NCBI GenBank assembly: GCA_964482405.1
Contig: CAYZXH010000051.1
Span: 1 to 7,638, forward strand
Source: Zestomicrobium sp964482405
Lineage (GTDB): Archaea > Thermoproteota > Thermoprotei_A > Sulfolobales > NBVN01
Length of the DNA stretch: 7,638 nucleotides
Reading direction: 5' to 3'
The notes beneath the pieces are model-generated. The model did not search any database. It saw only the letters and a program-made list of their open reading frames with translations, and was not told the DNA's origin. Of the stretch, positions 7,225 through 7,638 are shown one piece after another. The position numbers and the translations under genes were made by a program. Position 1 is the stretch's first letter, and every line of letters begins with the position of its first letter.

Positions 7225-7230
7225 GGGGGG
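7225..7230 (+). promoter_or_regulatory. Ribosome site deciding the TTG start of the pilin-like gene
   Basis: A run of six G residues, a partial Shine-Dalgarno match, ends 6 bases before TTG at 7237. In this frame the nearest upstream stop is TAA at 7198-7200, and no ATG, GTG or other TTG lies between. Starting at the later ATG (7267) would remove the basic segment and processing site. No clear TATA box precedes it, so the gene is probably read from the upstream operon promoter. Confidence 0.55.
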
Positions 7231-7236
7231 AACTCC

Positions 7237-7638
7237 TTGCGCACCAACACAGCGATATCAGACTTCATGGCAACACTAATACTAATAGCAGTGACTGCAA
7301 CAGCAGTGGCGGGATTCCTAACATGGTTCCTCACAACCTACAACACGTTAAGCAAACCAGAAATACTGAGAATACTTCAAGAAACAAGAATCTACTACGA
7401 CCAAGAAAAAAGTAAGTGGGTGCTGAAACTACACGTAAGAAACATCGGCGACACGACGGGGGAGATATATAAGGTGGAGATAACCGGGTGGGAAGAAGTA
7501 GAGACTAAAATAACCGTAAACCCAGGACAAGAAATAATACAGGAAATAGAGCTAAGCAAAAACTACACGATAGGAACATGGTACCTAGTAAAACTATACC
7601 TAAAATCAGGAACCACGTACCTAGCACAACAACAGCAA
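7237..7638 (+). CDS. Pilin-like protein with class III-type signal peptide (3' end cut off)
   Basis: The first 134 codons of a gene continuing beyond the window. The N-terminus MRTNTA is followed by ISDFMATLILIAVTATAVAG, the usual archaeal type IV pilin layout. This means a short positive leader, a likely prepilin-peptidase cut after Ala6, then a hydrophobic helix of about 30 residues that anchors the subunit and packs in the filament core. A helical stretch (TLSKPEILRILQE, 38-50) leads into a beta-rich domain. It contains LKLHVRNIGDTTGEIYKVEI (64-83), a pattern common in archaeal pilins and ArlF/ArlG-like beta-sandwiches. The visible part ends in a Gln-rich tail (AQQQQ). Lacking Lys/Arg at -2, the leader is slightly atypical. 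It lies 16 bases after the platform gene, as expected for the structural or a minor pilin. Codons are A/C-rich, unlike the ATPase gene. Major pilin, minor pilin or ArlF/G-like stator protein cannot be told apart from the fragment. Confidence 0.85.
   Translation, partial: MRTNTAISDFMATLILIAVTATAVAGFLTWFLTTYNTLSKPEILRILQETRIYYDQEKSKWVLKLHVRNIGDTTGEIYKVEITGWEEVETKITVNPGQEIIQEIELSKNYTIGTWYLVKLYLKSGTTYLAQQQQ

Noticed and set aside
1..7638. tRNA, rRNA, CRISPR array or insertion sequence
   Set aside because: No cloverleaf-like, rRNA-like or regularly spaced DNA repeat was seen. There is no transposase frame and no terminal inverted repeats. Nearly all the window is coding, and the gaps are under 85 bases.

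Overview
The window looks like a piece of a hyperthermophilic crenarchaeal (Thermoproteota) chromosome, most plausibly Desulfurococcales-like. The clues are A/T-rich TATA-type promoter cores, Shine-Dalgarno motifs of the GGTGA type, TTG start codons, heavy use of AGG (Arg) and ATA (Ile) codons, and archaeal type IV filament genes. The lineage is inferred from style; no marker gene fixes it.

Layout, left to right. At 60-479 (+) lies a small coiled-coil protein of unknown function with its own TATA box. A T-rich convergent spacer follows (480-556). At 557-3682 (-) lies a large, probably glycosylated surface protein of 1041 residues. It has an N-terminal signal peptide, a beta-propeller-like ectodomain with an inserted beta-sandwich-like domain, about four tandem PEGA-like beta repeats, and one C-terminal membrane anchor. 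An 81-bp divergent promoter region (3683-3763) follows. On the + strand it drives an apparent operon: a TadA/GspE2/ArlI-type secretion ATPase (3764-5395), a polytopic TadC/GspF/ArlJ-type platform protein (5376-7220, overlapping the ATPase gene by 20 bp), and a pilin-like protein with a class III-type signal peptide (from 7237, cut by the window end).

The three + strand genes form the minimal core of an archaeal type IV pilus-like machine: motor, membrane platform and filament subunit. ArlH, ArlF/G and the prepilin peptidase are not visible, so an archaellum is not supported and an adhesive pilus of the Aap/Ups/Iho670 kind is more likely. The large anchored surface protein shares a divergent promoter with the motor gene. 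The promoter is an imperfect inverted repeat centred on one TATA-like core, with start codons about 40 bp to either side. This suggests co-regulation, and makes the surface protein the best candidate for an undescribed accessory component (envelope anchor, gate or adhesin) of this pilus system. There is no direct evidence for that role. No RNA gene, insertion sequence or CRISPR array was seen, and no gene-free stretch exceeds 300 bases.
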